Assembly: GCA_963971575.1 (NCBI GenBank)
Contig: OZ020611.1
Location: forward strand, 203,594,419 to 203,658,418
Origin: Liopterus haemorrhoidalis
Taxonomy: Eukaryota; Arthropoda; Insecta; Coleoptera; Dytiscidae
Reading direction: 5' to 3'
Length of the DNA: 64,000 nt
This document shows positions 10,457 through 22,347 of the stretch, in pieces (within the stretch, counting starts at the first letter, position 1; each line of letters begins with the position of its first letter). A model generated the notes under the pieces. It had not been told where the DNA came from. It was given only the letters and a program-made list of their open reading frames with translations, and ran no database searches. The position numbers and the translations under genes were made by a program.

Positions 10457-11411
10457 TCAAGTCTGGGAAAAAGTTCGTGGCATTTTTTTAGTAAAATTCA
10501 ACTGGTTTTGTTATAGTGTGAAAATGAATTTATTTAAACCAAATATGCTCCATTATTATCGACAACGTTTCGCCATTTTTCGGGTAGAGCCATCATACCA
10601 TCGGTGAAGAACTTCTGTGGTTTCTAGTTGAAAAACTGAATCAAGTAGTTTTCACAGGCTTCGTTTAAAACCAGCTTAATTCCATTGAGAGAATTTTGCA
10701 GAGATCGGAATAGGTGATAGTCAAAGGGTGCTATGTCTGGACTATATGGTGGATGCAACAAAAATTCCCAACCAAGCTCTCGCAGTTTTTTACGGGTCAT
10801 CAAAAAAGTGTGTGGTCTTGCGTTGTCATGATGAAAGACAACACCTTTCCTATTATTCAATTCGGGCCGTTCTCTTTCAATTGCCTGACGTAATCTCTCT
10901 AGTTGTCCACAGTAGAGTTGAGAATCAATCGTCCGATCAACTGGAAGTAGCTCATGGTGGACAATTCCCTTCCAGTCCCACCACACACACAGCATCACCT
11001 TGTTCGGCGTCAATCCTCGCTTCGCGAACGCTTGTGACGGCTTACCATCCCTTGTCCACGATCTTTTACGCTTCCAATTGTCGTACGTGATCCATTTTTC
11101 ATCACCGGTTATGACATGTTCAGATGTTAATTCGGTCTATCATGTTTTTCGCGCTCAACTCATGAGGAACCCATATATCGAGCTTCTTTTTGTAGCCAGC
11201 TTTCCGTAAATGGTTCAAAACCGTTTTGTGATCAATGCCTAGCTCCGTACCAATATCGACACTGCTGATATGCCTATCTTGCTGGACTTTTTCAAGAATT
11301 TCATCAGCTTTTTCACTGATTGGACGACCAGAGCGTGAGTCATCTTTCACATTAAAATTACCAGAACGAGCGCACGCGAATCATTTCTGGGCAGCAGATA
11401 TTGATAGTACC
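10457..11411 (-). mobile_element. mariner element, 3' part
   Basis: The 3' terminal region begins near 10457 with CAAGTCTGGGAAAAAGTTCG beside a TA-rich flank. The transposase pseudogene follows on the minus strand. The 5' end, including the N-terminal third of the gene and the left terminal repeat, is missing: the sequence passes straight into the 12-bp satellite at about 11411. Confidence 0.85.
10534..11395 (-). pseudogene. mariner transposase (D,D34D), inactivated
   Basis: The minus strand carries the C-terminal two thirds of a mariner transposase. In order: FACARSGNF...DDSRSGRPISEK with a helix-turn-helix (SSVDIGTELGIDHKTVLNHL), then GDEKWITYDNWK (first catalytic Asp, about 11085), HHDNARPHT (second) and PPYSPDIAPFDYHLF (third, 34 residues later). 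Damage: a TGA in place of a Trp-type codon near 11387, a deletion of roughly 15 codons with frameshift near 11120, and a TAG within the C-terminal QFFN...KPQKFF region near 10624. The normal stop is at 10534-10536. The full family protein is about 345 residues. Confidence 0.92.
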
Positions 11412-14400
11412 TTCAAAAGAACGTTTAAAAGAACGCTAAAAAGAAGGTTAAAAAGAACGCTAAAAAGAACGTTAAAAAGAACGCTAAAAAGAACGCTAAA
11501 AAAAACGCTAAAAAGAACGTTTAAAAGAACGCTAAAAAGAACGTTAAAAAAACGTTAAAAGAACGCTAAAAAGAACGCTAAAAAGAACGCTAAAAATAAA
11601 AAAGGAAAAGAACGTTAAGAAGAACACTAAAAAGAACGCTAAAAAGAACTTTAAGAAGAACGCTAAAAAGAACGCTAAAAAGAACGTAAAAAAGGCGCTA
11701 AAAAGAACGTTAAAAGAACGCTAAAAAGAACGCTAAAAAGAACGTTTAAAAGAACGCTAAAAAGAACGTTAAAAAGAACATTAAAAAGAACGCTTAAAAG
11801 ATCGCAAAAAAAACGGTAAAAAGAACGTTAAAAAGAACGCTAAAAAGAATGCTAAAAAGAACGCTAAAAAGAACGCTAAAAAGAACGCTAAAAAGAACGT
11901 TAAAAAGGAAAAGAACGTTAAGAAGAACGCTAAAAAGAACGCTCAAAAGAACGTTAAAAAGAACGTTAAAATAAAAGCAAAACCGAACGCTGAAAAGAAC
12001 GTTTAAAGAAACGCTAAAAAGACCGTTAAAAAGAACGTTAAGAAGAACGTTTAAAAGAACGCTAAAAAGAACGTTAAAAAGAACGTTTAAAAGAACGCTA
12101 AAAAGAACGTTAAAAAGAACGTTAAAAAGAACGCTAAAAAGAACGCTAAAAAGAACGCTAAAAAGAACGTTAAAAAGGAAAAGAACGTTAAGAAGAACGC
12201 TAAAAAGAACGCTTAAAAGAACGCTTAAAAAAAAGTTAAAAAGAACGTTAAAAAGAACGCTAAACAGAACGCTGAAAAGAACGTTTAAAGAAACGCTAAA
12301 AATACCGTTAAAAAGAACGTTAAAAAAAACGTTTAAAAGAACGCTAGAAGAACGTTAAAAAGAACGTTTAAAATAACGCTATAAAGAACGTTAAAAAGAA
12401 CGTTAAAAAGAACGCTAAAAAGAACGCTAAAAAGAACGTTTTAAAAAACGCTAAAAAGAACGTTAAAAAGAATGTTAAAAGAATGCTAAAAAGAACGTTA
12501 AAAAGAACGCTAAAAAGAACGTTAAAAAGGAAAAGAACGTTAAGAAGAACGCTAAAAAGAACGCTTAAAAGAACGCTTAAAAGAAAGTTAAAAAGAACGT
12601 TAAAAAGAACGCTAAACAGAACGCTGAAAAGAACGTTTAAAGAAACGCTAAAAAGACCGTTAAAAAGAACGTTAAAAAAAACGTTTAAAAGAACGCTAGA
12701 AGAACGTTAAAAAGAACGTTTAAAATAACGCTATAAAGAACGTTAAAAAGAACGATAAAAAGAACGCTAAAAAGAACGCTAAAAAGAACGTTTTAAAAAA
12801 CGCTAAAAAGAACGTTAAAAAGAATGTTAAAAAACATGCTAAAAAGAACGTTAAAAAGAACGTTAAAAAGAACGCTAAACAGAACGCTAAAAAGAACGTT
12901 AAAAAGAACGTTTAAACAAACCCTAAAAAGAACGTTAGGAAGAACGCTAAAAAGAACGTTTAAAAAAAAGTTAAAAAAACTTTAAAAACAATGTTAAAAA
13001 GAACGCTTAAAAAAAAAAACGTTAAGAAGAACGCTAAAAAGAACGTTAAAAAGAACGCTAAAAAGAACGATAAAAAGAACGTTTAAATTAACGCTAAAAA
13101 GAACGTTAAAAAGAACGTTAAAAAGAACGCTAAAAAGAACGCTAAAAAGAACGCTAAAAAGAACGTTTAAAAGAACGCTAAAAAGAACGTTAAAAAGAAC
13201 GTTAAAAAGAACGTTAAAAAGAACGCTAAAAAGAACGCTAAAAAGAACGTTTAAAAGAACGCTAAAAAGAACATTAAAAAGAACGTTAAAAAGAACGCTA
13301 AAAAGAAATTTAAAAAGAACGTTAATAAGAACGTTTAAAAGAACGCTAAAAAGAACGTTAAAAAGAACATGAAAAAGAACGCTAAATAAAACGCTAAAAA
13401 GAACGTTTAAAAGAACGCTAAAAAGAACGTTAAAAAGAACGCTAAAAAGAACGTTAAAAAGGAAAAGAACGTTTAGAAGAACGCCAAAAAGAACGTTAAA
13501 AAAAAACGTTAAAAAGAACGCTAAAAAGAAAGTTTAAAAGAAAGCGAAACAGTACGTTAAAAAGAACATTAAAAAGAACGTTAAAAAGAACGTTAAAAAG
13601 AACGTTAAAAATACGTTAAAAAGAACGTTAAAAATAACGTTAAAAAGAACGTTAAAAAGAACGCTTAAAGAACGCTAAAAATAACGTTAAAAAAACGTTT
13701 AAAAGAACGCTAAAAAGAACATTAAAAAGAACGCTAAAATGAACGCTAAAACGAACGTTTAAAAGAACGCAAAAAAACCGTTAAAAAGAACGTTAAAAAA
13801 ACGCTAAAAAGAACGTTAAGAAGAACGCTAAAAAGAACGCTTAAAAGAACGCTTAAAAGAACGTTAAAAAGAACGTTAAAAAGAACTCTAAACAGAACCC
13901 TGAAAAGAACGTTTAAAGAAACGCTAAAAAGAATCCTAAAAAGAACGTTAAGAAGAACGTTAAAAAGAACGCAACAAAAGAACGTTAAAAAACGTTAAAA
14001 CGATCGTTAAAAAGAACGCAAAAAAGAACGTTAAAAAGGGCGCGTAAAAGAACGTTAAAAAGAACGCTAAAAAGAACGTTAAAAAAACATTAAAAAGAAC
14101 GCTAAAAGGAACGTTTAAAAGAACGCTAAAAAGTACGTTAAAAAGTACGTTAAAAAGAACGTTAAAAAGAACGTTTAAAAAAACACTAAAAAACGTTAAA
14201 AAAACGTTTAAAAGAACGCTAAAAAACGTTAAAAAGAACGCTAAAAAGAACGTTAAAAAGAACGCTAAAAAGAACGCTAAAGAGAACATTAAAACGAACG
14301 TTAAAAAGAACGCAAAAAAGAACGTTAAAAAGAACGCTAAAAAGAACGCTAAAAATAACGTTTTAAAGCACGCTAAAAAGAACGTTAAAAAGAACTTTAA

Positions 14401-17008
14401 AAAGAACGTTAAAACGAACGTTAAAAAGAACCCAAAAAAGAACGTTAAAAAGAACGCTAAAAAGAACGCTAAAAATAACGTTTTTAAGCACGCTAAAAAG
14501 AACGTTAAAAAGAACGCTAAAAAGAACGCTAAAGAGAACGTTAAAACGAACGTTAAAAAGAACGCAAAAAAGAACGTTAAAAAGAACGCTAAAAAGAACG
14601 CTAAAAATAACGTTTTAAAGCACGCTAAAAAGAACGTTAAAAAGAACTTTAAAAAGAATGTTAAAATGAACGCTAAAAAGAACGCTCAAAAAAACACTAA
14701 AAAACGTTAAAAAAACGTTTAAAAGAACGCTAAAAAAACGTTAAAAAGAACGCTGAAAACAACATTAAAAAGAACGCTAAAAAGAACGCTAAAGAGAACG
14801 TTAAAACGAACGTTAAAAAGAACCCAAAAAAGAACGTTAAAAAGAACGCTAAAAAGAACGCTAAAAATAACGTTTTTAAGCACGCTAAAAAGAACGTTAA
14901 AAAGAACTTTAAAAAGAATGTTAAAAAGAACGTTAAGAAGAACGCTAAAAAGAACGTTTAAAAAAACGCTAAAAAGAACGTTAAAAAGAACTTTAAAAAG
15001 AATGTTAAAAAGAACGCTAAAAGAACGTTAAAAAGAACGTTAAAAAGAATGCTAAAAAGAACGCTAAAAAGAACGTTAAAAAGAACGCTAAAAAGAACGT
15101 TAAAAAGGAAAAGAACGTTAAGAAGAACGCTAAAAAGAACGTTAAAAAAAAACGTTAAAAAGAACGCTAAAAAGAAAGTTTAAAAGAATGCGAAAAAGTA
15201 CGTTAAAAAGAACGTTAAAAAGAACGTTAAAAAGAACGTTAAAAAGAACGTTAAAAAGAACGTTTAAAAGAACGCTAAAAAGAACGTTAAAAAGAATGTT
15301 AAAAAGAACGCAACAAAAGGACGTTAAAAAACGTTAAAACGAACGTTAAAAAGAACGCAACAAAAGGACGTTAAAAAACGTTAAAACGAACGTTAAAAAG
15401 AACGCAAAAAAGAACGTTAAAAAGGGCGCTAAAAAGAACGTTAAAAAGAACGCTAAAAAGAACGTTAAAAAGAACGTTTAAAAGAACGCTAAAAAAAACG
15501 TTAAAAAGAACGCTAAAAAGAACGATAAAAAGAACGCCAAAAAGAACGCTAAAGAGAACGTTAAAACGAACGTTAAAATGAACGCAAAGAAGCGCGTTAA
15601 AATGAACGCAAAACAGCGCGTTAAAAAGAACGCTAAAAATAACGCTAAAAAGAACGCTAAAAAGTACGTTAAAAAGAACGTTAAAAAGAACGTTTAAAAG
15701 AACGCTAAAAAGAACGCTAAAGAAAACGTTTAAAAGAACGCTAAAAAGAACGTTAAAAAGAACGCAAAAAAGAACGTTAAAAAGGGCGCTAAAAAGAACG
15801 CTAAAAAGAACGTTTAAAAGAACGCTAAAAAAAACATTTAAAAGTACGCTAAAAAAACGTTAAAAAGAACGTTAAAAAGAACGTTTAAAAGAACGCTAAA
15901 AAGAACGTTAAAAAAAATGTTTAAAAGAACGCTAAAAAGAACTTTAATAAGAACGCAACAAAAGAACATTAAAAATGTTAAAAAGAACGTTAAAAAGGGT
16001 GCCAAAAAGAACGTTAAAAGAACGCTAAAAAGAACGTTAAAAAGGAAAAGAACGTTAAGAAGAACGCTAAAAATAAGGCTAAAAAGAACGTTAAAAAGAA
16101 CGCTAAAAAGAATGCTAAATAGAACGTTTAAAATAACTCTAAAAAGAACGTTAAAAAGAACGTTAAAAAGAACGTTAAAAAGAACGTTAAAAAGAACGTT
16201 TAAAAGAACGCTAAAAAGAACGTTAAAAAGAACGTTAAAAAGAACGTTTAAAAGAACGCTAAAAAGAACGTTAAAAAGAACGTTTAAAAGAACGCTAAAA
16301 AGAACGTTAAAAAGAACGTTAAAAAGAACGTTAAAAAGAACGCATTTAGCGTTCTATTTAAGAACGCTAAAAAGAACGTTTAAAAGAACGCTAAAAAGTA
16401 CGTTCAAAAGAACATTAAAAAGAACGTTAAAAAGAACGTTAAAAAGAACGTTAAAAAAACGTTAAAAAGAACGTTTAAAAGAACGTTAAAAAAACGCTAA
16501 AAAGAACGTTTAAAAGAACGCTAAAAAGTACGTTAAAAAGAACGATAAAAAGAACGTTTAAAAGAACGCTAAAAAGAACGTTAAAAAGAACGTTTAAAAG
16601 AACGCTAAAAAAAAAAGTTAAAAAGGGTGCTAAAAAGAACGTTAAAAAGAACGCTGAATAGAACGCTAAAAAGAACGCTACAAAAAACGCTAAAAAGAGC
16701 GCTAAAAAGAACGTTAAAAAACGCTAAAAAGAACGTTAAATAGATCGCTAAAAAGTACGTTCAAATGAACGCTAAAAAGCACGCCAAGAAAAACGTTAAA
16801 AAGAACGCTAAAAAGATCGTTAAAAGGTACACTAAAAAGAACGCTAAAAAGAACGTTAAAAAGAACGCTTAAAAGAACGCTAAAACGAACGCTAAAAAGA
16901 AATCTAAAAAGAACGCTAAAAAGAACGCTAAAATGAACCTAAAAAAACGCTAAAAATAGCACTAAAAAGAACGTTAAAAAGATCGCTAAAAATAACGTTA
17001 AAAATAAA
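11411..17008 (+). repeat. 5.6-kb satellite of a 12-bp unit, AAAAAGAACGYT
   Basis: About 460 degenerate copies of AAAAAGAACGTT or AAAAAGAACGCT run without break. One strand is almost entirely purine apart from the CGTT/CGCT step. Variants with 11 or 13 bases shift the phase. Higher-order structure is visible: GGAAAAGAACGTTAAG recurs with its GG at 11604, 11907, 12177, 12529, 13461, 15107 and 16044; the block from about 12172 repeats at about 12524 (352 bp later); and a block ending TTTTAAAGCACG repeats at 14361, 14481, 14613 and 14873 (120, 132, 260 bp). Because 12 is a multiple of 3, long frames reading Leu-Lys-Arg-Thr repeats (plus) or Phe/Leu-rich repeats (minus) appear; I regard them as by-products. 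Confidence 0.95.
16337..16355. repeat. Inverted unit inside the satellite
   Basis: AGAACGCATTTAGCGTTCT places one unit in the opposite orientation, apparently the only such inversion in the array. Confidence 0.75.
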
Positions 17009-17415
17009 GTTTTTCCATTATATTTGGTCGTGTTGGCAATTCTGATAATAATTTACACGTGGCACAATTTAACAGTTATAAAGCTTCCGCCAAAAGTTTG
17101 CGAAACAAGACATTTTGAAGATTAAAACTGAAAGCTAAAATTAACGTAAAATGTTCTAAAAATTAATTACAGCACACACCTATCTAGAGCGAACCTTCTC
17201 ACTCATTTTGGATGTCAACTGCAACTTTTAATCGCGCCAAAATTTTAACTACCTGCTTTATATAAGATGCGTTATTATTAACTACCAAAAGGTGACCTAC
17301 CATTTCATATTTTTAGTGAAAATTTTCATTTTTAATATTACTTGTCCTTGAATATTAAATTAAAATGATTACTTATTAAGTAATATTTGATCACTGGCAA
17401 ATTAAATTAAAAAAT
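17009..17415. other. Unassigned sequence right of the satellite
   Basis: No mariner sequence resumes here, so the satellite is not a simple insertion inside the mariner. No gene or terminal repeat recognised. Confidence 0.5.
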
Positions 17416-18022
17416 CAGCTGTGGCCATCACAGGACCGACCGCCATCACAAAGTACTTGTATAAAATACATTCTAACAGAAGAGTAGAAATAACTTCGTC
17501 TAATATTTTCTAAAAGAGATATTATTTATCATGACCAAGGAAACGTTACATATAAGTATGAAAAAATAGATTAATAAATTTCGAAAAAAAATTTCAAAAT
17601 TTTTTCGTTTTATCAAAAAATGTCTCAAATAAAAGTTATTATTTATTGCTTTTATAGCAATTTTTGTTAAATAAATTTTTTCGAAATATTTTTCTGTTTT
17701 GAGATATTCGCAAAAATCTTAAGATCGACACGGGTAAACTCCCATTTCTAGTCAACCGACTTTTACCAAAAATTGATCAACTTGTGCCATTGATGTCAAA
17801 AACTTAAATATGAAGGTTCATAAAAATCCTTTGAGCCGAATTTGCTCTGCACGTGTACACAGACAGACGGATGGACAGACAGACAGACCGACAGACATCA
17901 TGCTAAAAGTAGTCAAAACGTTATGTAAGGACTCATATTCGTGGAGATCCATCGAAATCTCGAAATGTCAAAATCGGTATGATCACAATACCTCCCTTAT
18001 ATATGTTGGCGGTCGGTAAAAA
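17416..18022 (-). mobile_element. Family C repeat (ACCGACCGCCA termini), copy C1
   Basis: An 11-bp inverted repeat, ACCGACCGCCA (17435-17445) and TGGCGGTCGGT (18007-18017), bounds about 580 bp. A GACAGACGGACAGACAGAC-type microsatellite lies at 17860-17898, and CGAAATCTCGAAATGTC follows. Read on the minus strand this again gives a start region followed by GTCTGTC repeats, as in families A and B. The second copy (37206-38408) carries a nested fold-back element. Confidence 0.7.
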
Positions 18023-18176
18023 GTCTACCGAATGCTGGATGTCTAGAAATAGTATTTTAATTAACAAGCATATAATGGAAACTATATCACGAGTAAAGTT
18101 TACAACCCGAAAAAAAAAAAAAACAAATTTTAAATACATTCAAACTTAAATATTCAAATTACTCAAAATCAAGTTT
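18023..18176. other. Unassigned AT-rich sequence
   Basis: Short flank between the C1 repeat and the LINE target duplication; contains an A run at 18110-18123. Confidence 0.5.
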
Positions 18177-18193
18177 TTGACTTAATACCTTTT

Positions 18194-19780
18194 GTGCAGC
18201 TGTAGGACATAATGAAGATTAAGGAAATAGATCAACAAAATTAGAGAAATTTATAAAGAAACCAGCAACAGTGTGAAGGCGGAAAACGCAATGAGTACGG
18301 TTTTCTGGATGGAGAAGGGACTGAGACAAGGCTGTCCGCTAAGTCCGATACTGTTCTCGGTCTATAGGTCGGATCTGGAAGACGTGCTAAGAAGATGGCA
18401 GACAGGTGGTATAAAAGTGGGCAGCATGAAGATATGGTCCCTGGCGTACGGTGACGACATTGTATTGTTGGCAAAAAGCGCAGCGGAATTAAGGAAAATG
18501 CTGCGGAAAATGCTGTTTAAAAGATACTTAGAGAAGAAAAACATGCGACTTAGCCCAGAAAAATCAAAAGTAGTAGAGTTCAGAAAATGAAGCGGCAGAG
18601 AGAAGAAAGAACTGTGGAAATGGGGAGACCAAGAAATTGGACAGGTGAAGGAAATCAAATATTTGGGGTACATATTTCAAAAAAATAACGGAAATACCAA
18701 GCACATAAAGGACAGACAAAAAAAGGCAAGGAACACGATGGGACAAATCTGGAGCATAGGAGAGAGGGAATTCAGGACGGATTTTAACAAAAAAAATGTT
18801 CCTTTATGACAGATTGATAAAGACAATTCTACTGTACGGGTCCGAGATATGGCTGTGGAGCGAATACGAAGACATAGAAAGAACACAAGAGACTTACATC
18901 AAATGGACGCTACAGCTAGACAGACAGACTCCCGACTATATAGTGCTAGCAGAAACAAAACGGGACAAAATCAGAGTCAACACCGGGGCCAGAGCAGCAA
19001 AATTCGAGCATAAGATCAGACTAAGCTGCAACGAAATTCTCAGAGAATGCAGGAAGAAAAACGAAAAGAACACGCAAACAAGTTGGGGAACAGAGAGAAG
19101 AAAGTACTATGAAAGAAATGGATATGGCCTGGAGGAAGTAAGGAGAATGCAGGAAGAAGGCGAGGATTACCTGCAAAGGATGGTGGACAGAGACACGGAA
19201 GTACAGGACCAAGAAAGACAAAACAGAATAGACAAAACAAGATACAATGAACACTACCAGAAGATAAAAGGCGAAATATTACCAAGATACTTGAGAGACA
19301 ATAACAGACGCCAGAAAACGATTGCCAGATTCAGATGCGGGAACGAGGCGGCAGCCAATCAATTTTGGAGGAATGAAGAAGAGAAGAAGTGCCGGACATG
19401 TAGAGAAGAACCAGAAACCATGAACCACTTAAGATGCTGTCCAGAAATAGGGGAAGAGCCAGCACGGTTGGAAAAAATCTTGGAGGAGGCAGGAAGCGGT
19501 ATAGAATGGATGACGAGAGTCAAAAGAAGCCGAACTCGACCAAACGCAAAGAAAGACTAGACGTTTCAGAGGAAATAAAATACTGCTTAGCCATTTTTAA
19601 TAGTTTATTTTCGTATTTATAAGATTTCTTGTTAGTTATTTAGTTATTTTATTTTTGATAATTAGGAAGTAGATTTAATTGGGATATTTAGGTCATACAC
19701 ATATTTTAGAATGTAAACAAGAGAAAATAATGTACTCCAATCCGAGGCCGAAAGGCAAGAATAAATATATTATTGATTGA
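18194..19780 (+). mobile_element. 5'-truncated LINE with 17-bp target duplication
   Basis: Perfect 17-bp direct repeats TTGACTTAATACCTTTT at 18177-18193 and 19781-19797 define the insertion exactly. The element begins within the reverse transcriptase gene, carries the ORF2 C-terminus and a 3' UTR ending AATAAATATATTATTGATTG, with ATTG repeats as tail. The perfect duplication suggests a fairly recent event, although the coding frame already has a stop and a frameshift. Confidence 0.95.
18229..19560 (+). pseudogene. LINE reverse transcriptase, C-terminal half
   Basis: The plus strand encodes the RT fingers/palm region: EKGLRQGCPLSPILFSVY, then SLAYGDDIVLLAKS, where the usual YADD box reads YGDD. 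A TGA interrupts the frame at 18588-18590; the same frame resumes (KEIKYLGYIFQ) to a +1 slip in an A run near 18790, after which an open frame of about 255 codons continues (MFLYDRLIKT...LLYGSEIW, QTPDYIVLAETKR, KTIARFRCGNE). The C-terminus holds a CX2CX8HX4C knuckle (CRTCREEPETMNHLRCC, about 19391-19441) and a basic tail. The clade is not fixed; this type of C-terminal segment is frequent in insect LINEs without RNase H. The endonuclease is lost. Confidence 0.88.
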
Positions 19781-19797
19781 TTGACTTAATACCTTTT

Positions 19798-20570
19798 ATT
19801 TGCAAACCCACGATGTATAGGTTTTTCCAAACTTAAGCGATTAAAAATTAGTTGCGAACAGATGACTCAAGAAAGGTTGGTTGGCACAATTTAAAACAGC
19901 TTTATTGTGCAACAATATCGCCTTGATGTCAGCCGCCCATGTACAAGCTTTTCATAAGACTAGTAGAGGGCGGTACTAGTAGAAATCTGTTAAAATCGAC
20001 CCTTTGATGGGCCGCTTATGTAGGGTGCACACAGTAAACACCAGCACGAAGCGGCTTCAGGGGTGATCAGTGTTGGCTCCTCGTGAAAATCCAAGGCCCT
20101 ACCATCGCAAAATTATGGCAACTCCATCACAAATTAAGCATTCAAAAGCTTTTATTTTCTTTAAAAATACCGATAAATACAAATAAACATATACGCGTTT
20201 AAGTACGGAACGCTGCTATTGCCTTGCATTTGATGCGAAGTAGCACGTTTCGTATATAATAGGCAGGCGGGTCAAATCGAAACTATTCTGTTTTTAAACG
20301 TTTTCAGACAATTTGTAGGCCTCCGAGGAGAGTCGGGGTAAGAGCGGATGGTCGCTAGTCGCTAGAATTACATTACAGCTGCACCACTGTATCTTGTACA
20401 GTGGTCTTATACAAGAAATAAAAGAACTAGGAAGACCGCTACCGGATTTGAACATTTGAGAAACTAAGAATGTTTCTGCATCTGCTTTTAAAACACGGTC
20501 AAGAAAATTGAATAGACATTTACTTAAGAACAATTAGATTTGCGAATGCAACGAAAAGCAAGCTGTTTTT
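19798..20570. other. Unassigned sequence
   Basis: No coding frame with family features. It contains somewhat GC-richer patches near 19930-20110 and 20310-20400 that may be old repeats; I could not pair their termini. Confidence 0.5.
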
Positions 20571-20830
20571 AGGGTTTTGTAGGTATGACCCAAAAACCCT
20601 TATACCGTCATTTTGTCGTCTGTCTGTCTGTCTGTTCGGTAAAAATTGTAGCCAAACGGCTAAACCTAGAGAGTTGAAATTTGGCATGCTTATAAAACTC
20701 TTTGATCTGCACATAGGAAAAATACTAAAACATCTAAAAAACATATCCCTCAAAAATATAAACAAATATCTGCCCATCGAAAAAAAAAACAAAAAAAACT
20801 GAGTAGAGTACCAAATGAAAGCCCTTAGTA

Positions 20831-20907
20831 CAGTGCTTCTCAACCTTTTATGGCCTGGGACCCCCAAATTATATAAATATTGTCTGCGGCCCCCCTATGT
20901 ATGTATG

Positions 20908-20938
<31 letters not shown>

Positions 20939-21997
20939 GATGTTGTTCTTTACAACAAGAATTGTTGTACAAGAATTTTTATTTTCCTTCTTATATATAT
21001 ATATATACATACATATATATATGGTGTATCAAGATAACATGGATGGGAACACGAGTTTTTTCGACAAGGCGACGTTGCTCACACGTCACTCACACGTCAA
21101 AAATTTTGAACTAAATTTTTCCACAAAATTGAATGGTAGTATTGAAATTTTCCGGAAAAAAAAAACAGAATTACAGGACATCAAGGATAATTTCGAATTT
21201 TTAAATAGGAACGTATGTCATATTGGATATCTTTGGATAGAGCTTTTCAACAACTTTTCCTTAAACATTTTTTTAATATCTTTTACGGTTGACAAAAAAC
21301 TGTGATATTTTTAAATGACGATTATAGTCCCTATAACGACTTGAAAGTTAAGTATTTTTATTTATAAATGTTCAAAGTGCCTTCCATTTTAATTTAAACA
21401 CATTCGCATCCTTACTCTTGAGTTACCTGTAGTTCGGAGAGCAATTAAAAAAATATATAATAACAAATATTGCACTTTCAAATCGTACCTACTTCAAAGC
21501 ACAACTTAAAAATACTTGAAGTGCCTCCAACGCGAACCCATTAACCGACACATACAATTTATTTGACCTTTATATAGTCTACTTATAGTCTGTTTCTTTT
21601 GTTAAAGCGGAACTAGATTTTCAAATCTAGAAATTTTTATCGATTAAATGAAGCTTTTGATCATATTGTTTAGTAAAAGCCCATTTACTCATTATAAAGT
21701 TAGCTAGCGACAACTTAAACATTTGAAATAGCCTATAGTTTAAATTAGTTGTCAAAATAAGTATATTAAGTATAAAAATAAATAGAATATTTATTTTATT
21801 TATGTTGTGAAAGGTATATTTTTATGAATATCAATATAAGATACTCGTATTTATAAATATGAATCAAATTTATATCTTGCAAGATTGAGTGCATTTTTAT
21901 TATATTTTCATGTTTCGATCTTGTATGACTTCGCGGCCCCCCGACGAAGCCTTCACGGCCCACCAGGGAGCCGCGGCCCCCCGGTTGAGAAACGCTG
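20831..21997 (-). mobile_element. hAT element (CAGTGCTTCTCAACC terminus), copy 1
   Basis: Termini CAGTGCTTCTCAACC and GGTTGAGAAACGCTG are of the widespread hAT type; the 8-bp target duplication CCTTAGTA is perfect (20823-20830 and 21998-22005). Next to each end is a GC-rich patch with CGGCCCCCC. The interior holds (TA)n tracts and no transposase. A second, inverted copy at 46646-48573 carries two later insertions and aligns along the whole interior. Confidence 0.93.
20893..20932. repeat. (ATGT)n/(TA)n microsatellite
   Basis: ATGT repeats merging into TA repeats; a second TA tract lies at about 20993-21022. Confidence 0.9.
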
Positions 21998-22280
21998 CCT
22001 TAGTACATGGATTAACGATCAAAATTTTATTTTTGCAAAATAAATTATTTTGACGCGATTTTTGCCAAAATTGTGCAAGAAAATTTTTGTCTCACACTCT
22101 GTAGCCCAGATGGTTTCAACTAAAAATCTGAAAAAAATCTAAATGATGTACATTTGTGTGAACTGGAATAGTACAACATGAATTTTTGATCAGATTATGT
22201 TTTCGGAAAATAACGCATTTTTTTTTTTTTTTTGCTTGATCGTGTAAAATATTTAATAACTTATGTAACACAATAAACCA

Positions 22281-22347
22281 GCATGCTTTGATAATGTAAT
22301 GGTTAACATGCTCGCGTTCTAATTTGCAAACTAAGGTTCAATCTGGT
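22281..22347 (+). promoter_or_regulatory. tRNA-like module in copy A1
   Basis: An A-box-like TAATGTAATGG (22292-22302) and a B-box-like GGTTCAATCTG (22335-22345) lie 43 bases apart, a tRNA-like spacing. T runs follow downstream and could act as a pol III terminator. It is not a complete tRNA: acceptor pairing is poor. It aligns with the module of A2 over the central part. Confidence 0.5.

Noticed and set aside
11411..16465. Frames encoding long Leu-Lys-Arg-Thr repeats (for example 15917-16465)
   Set aside because: The repeat unit is 12 bp, so any frame stays open until a length variant occurs. Frames of this kind appear on both strands and have no start context or flanking gene.
17009..17435. 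The missing mariner 5' part on the right side of the satellite
   Set aside because: No terminal repeat or N-terminal transposase residues were found there.
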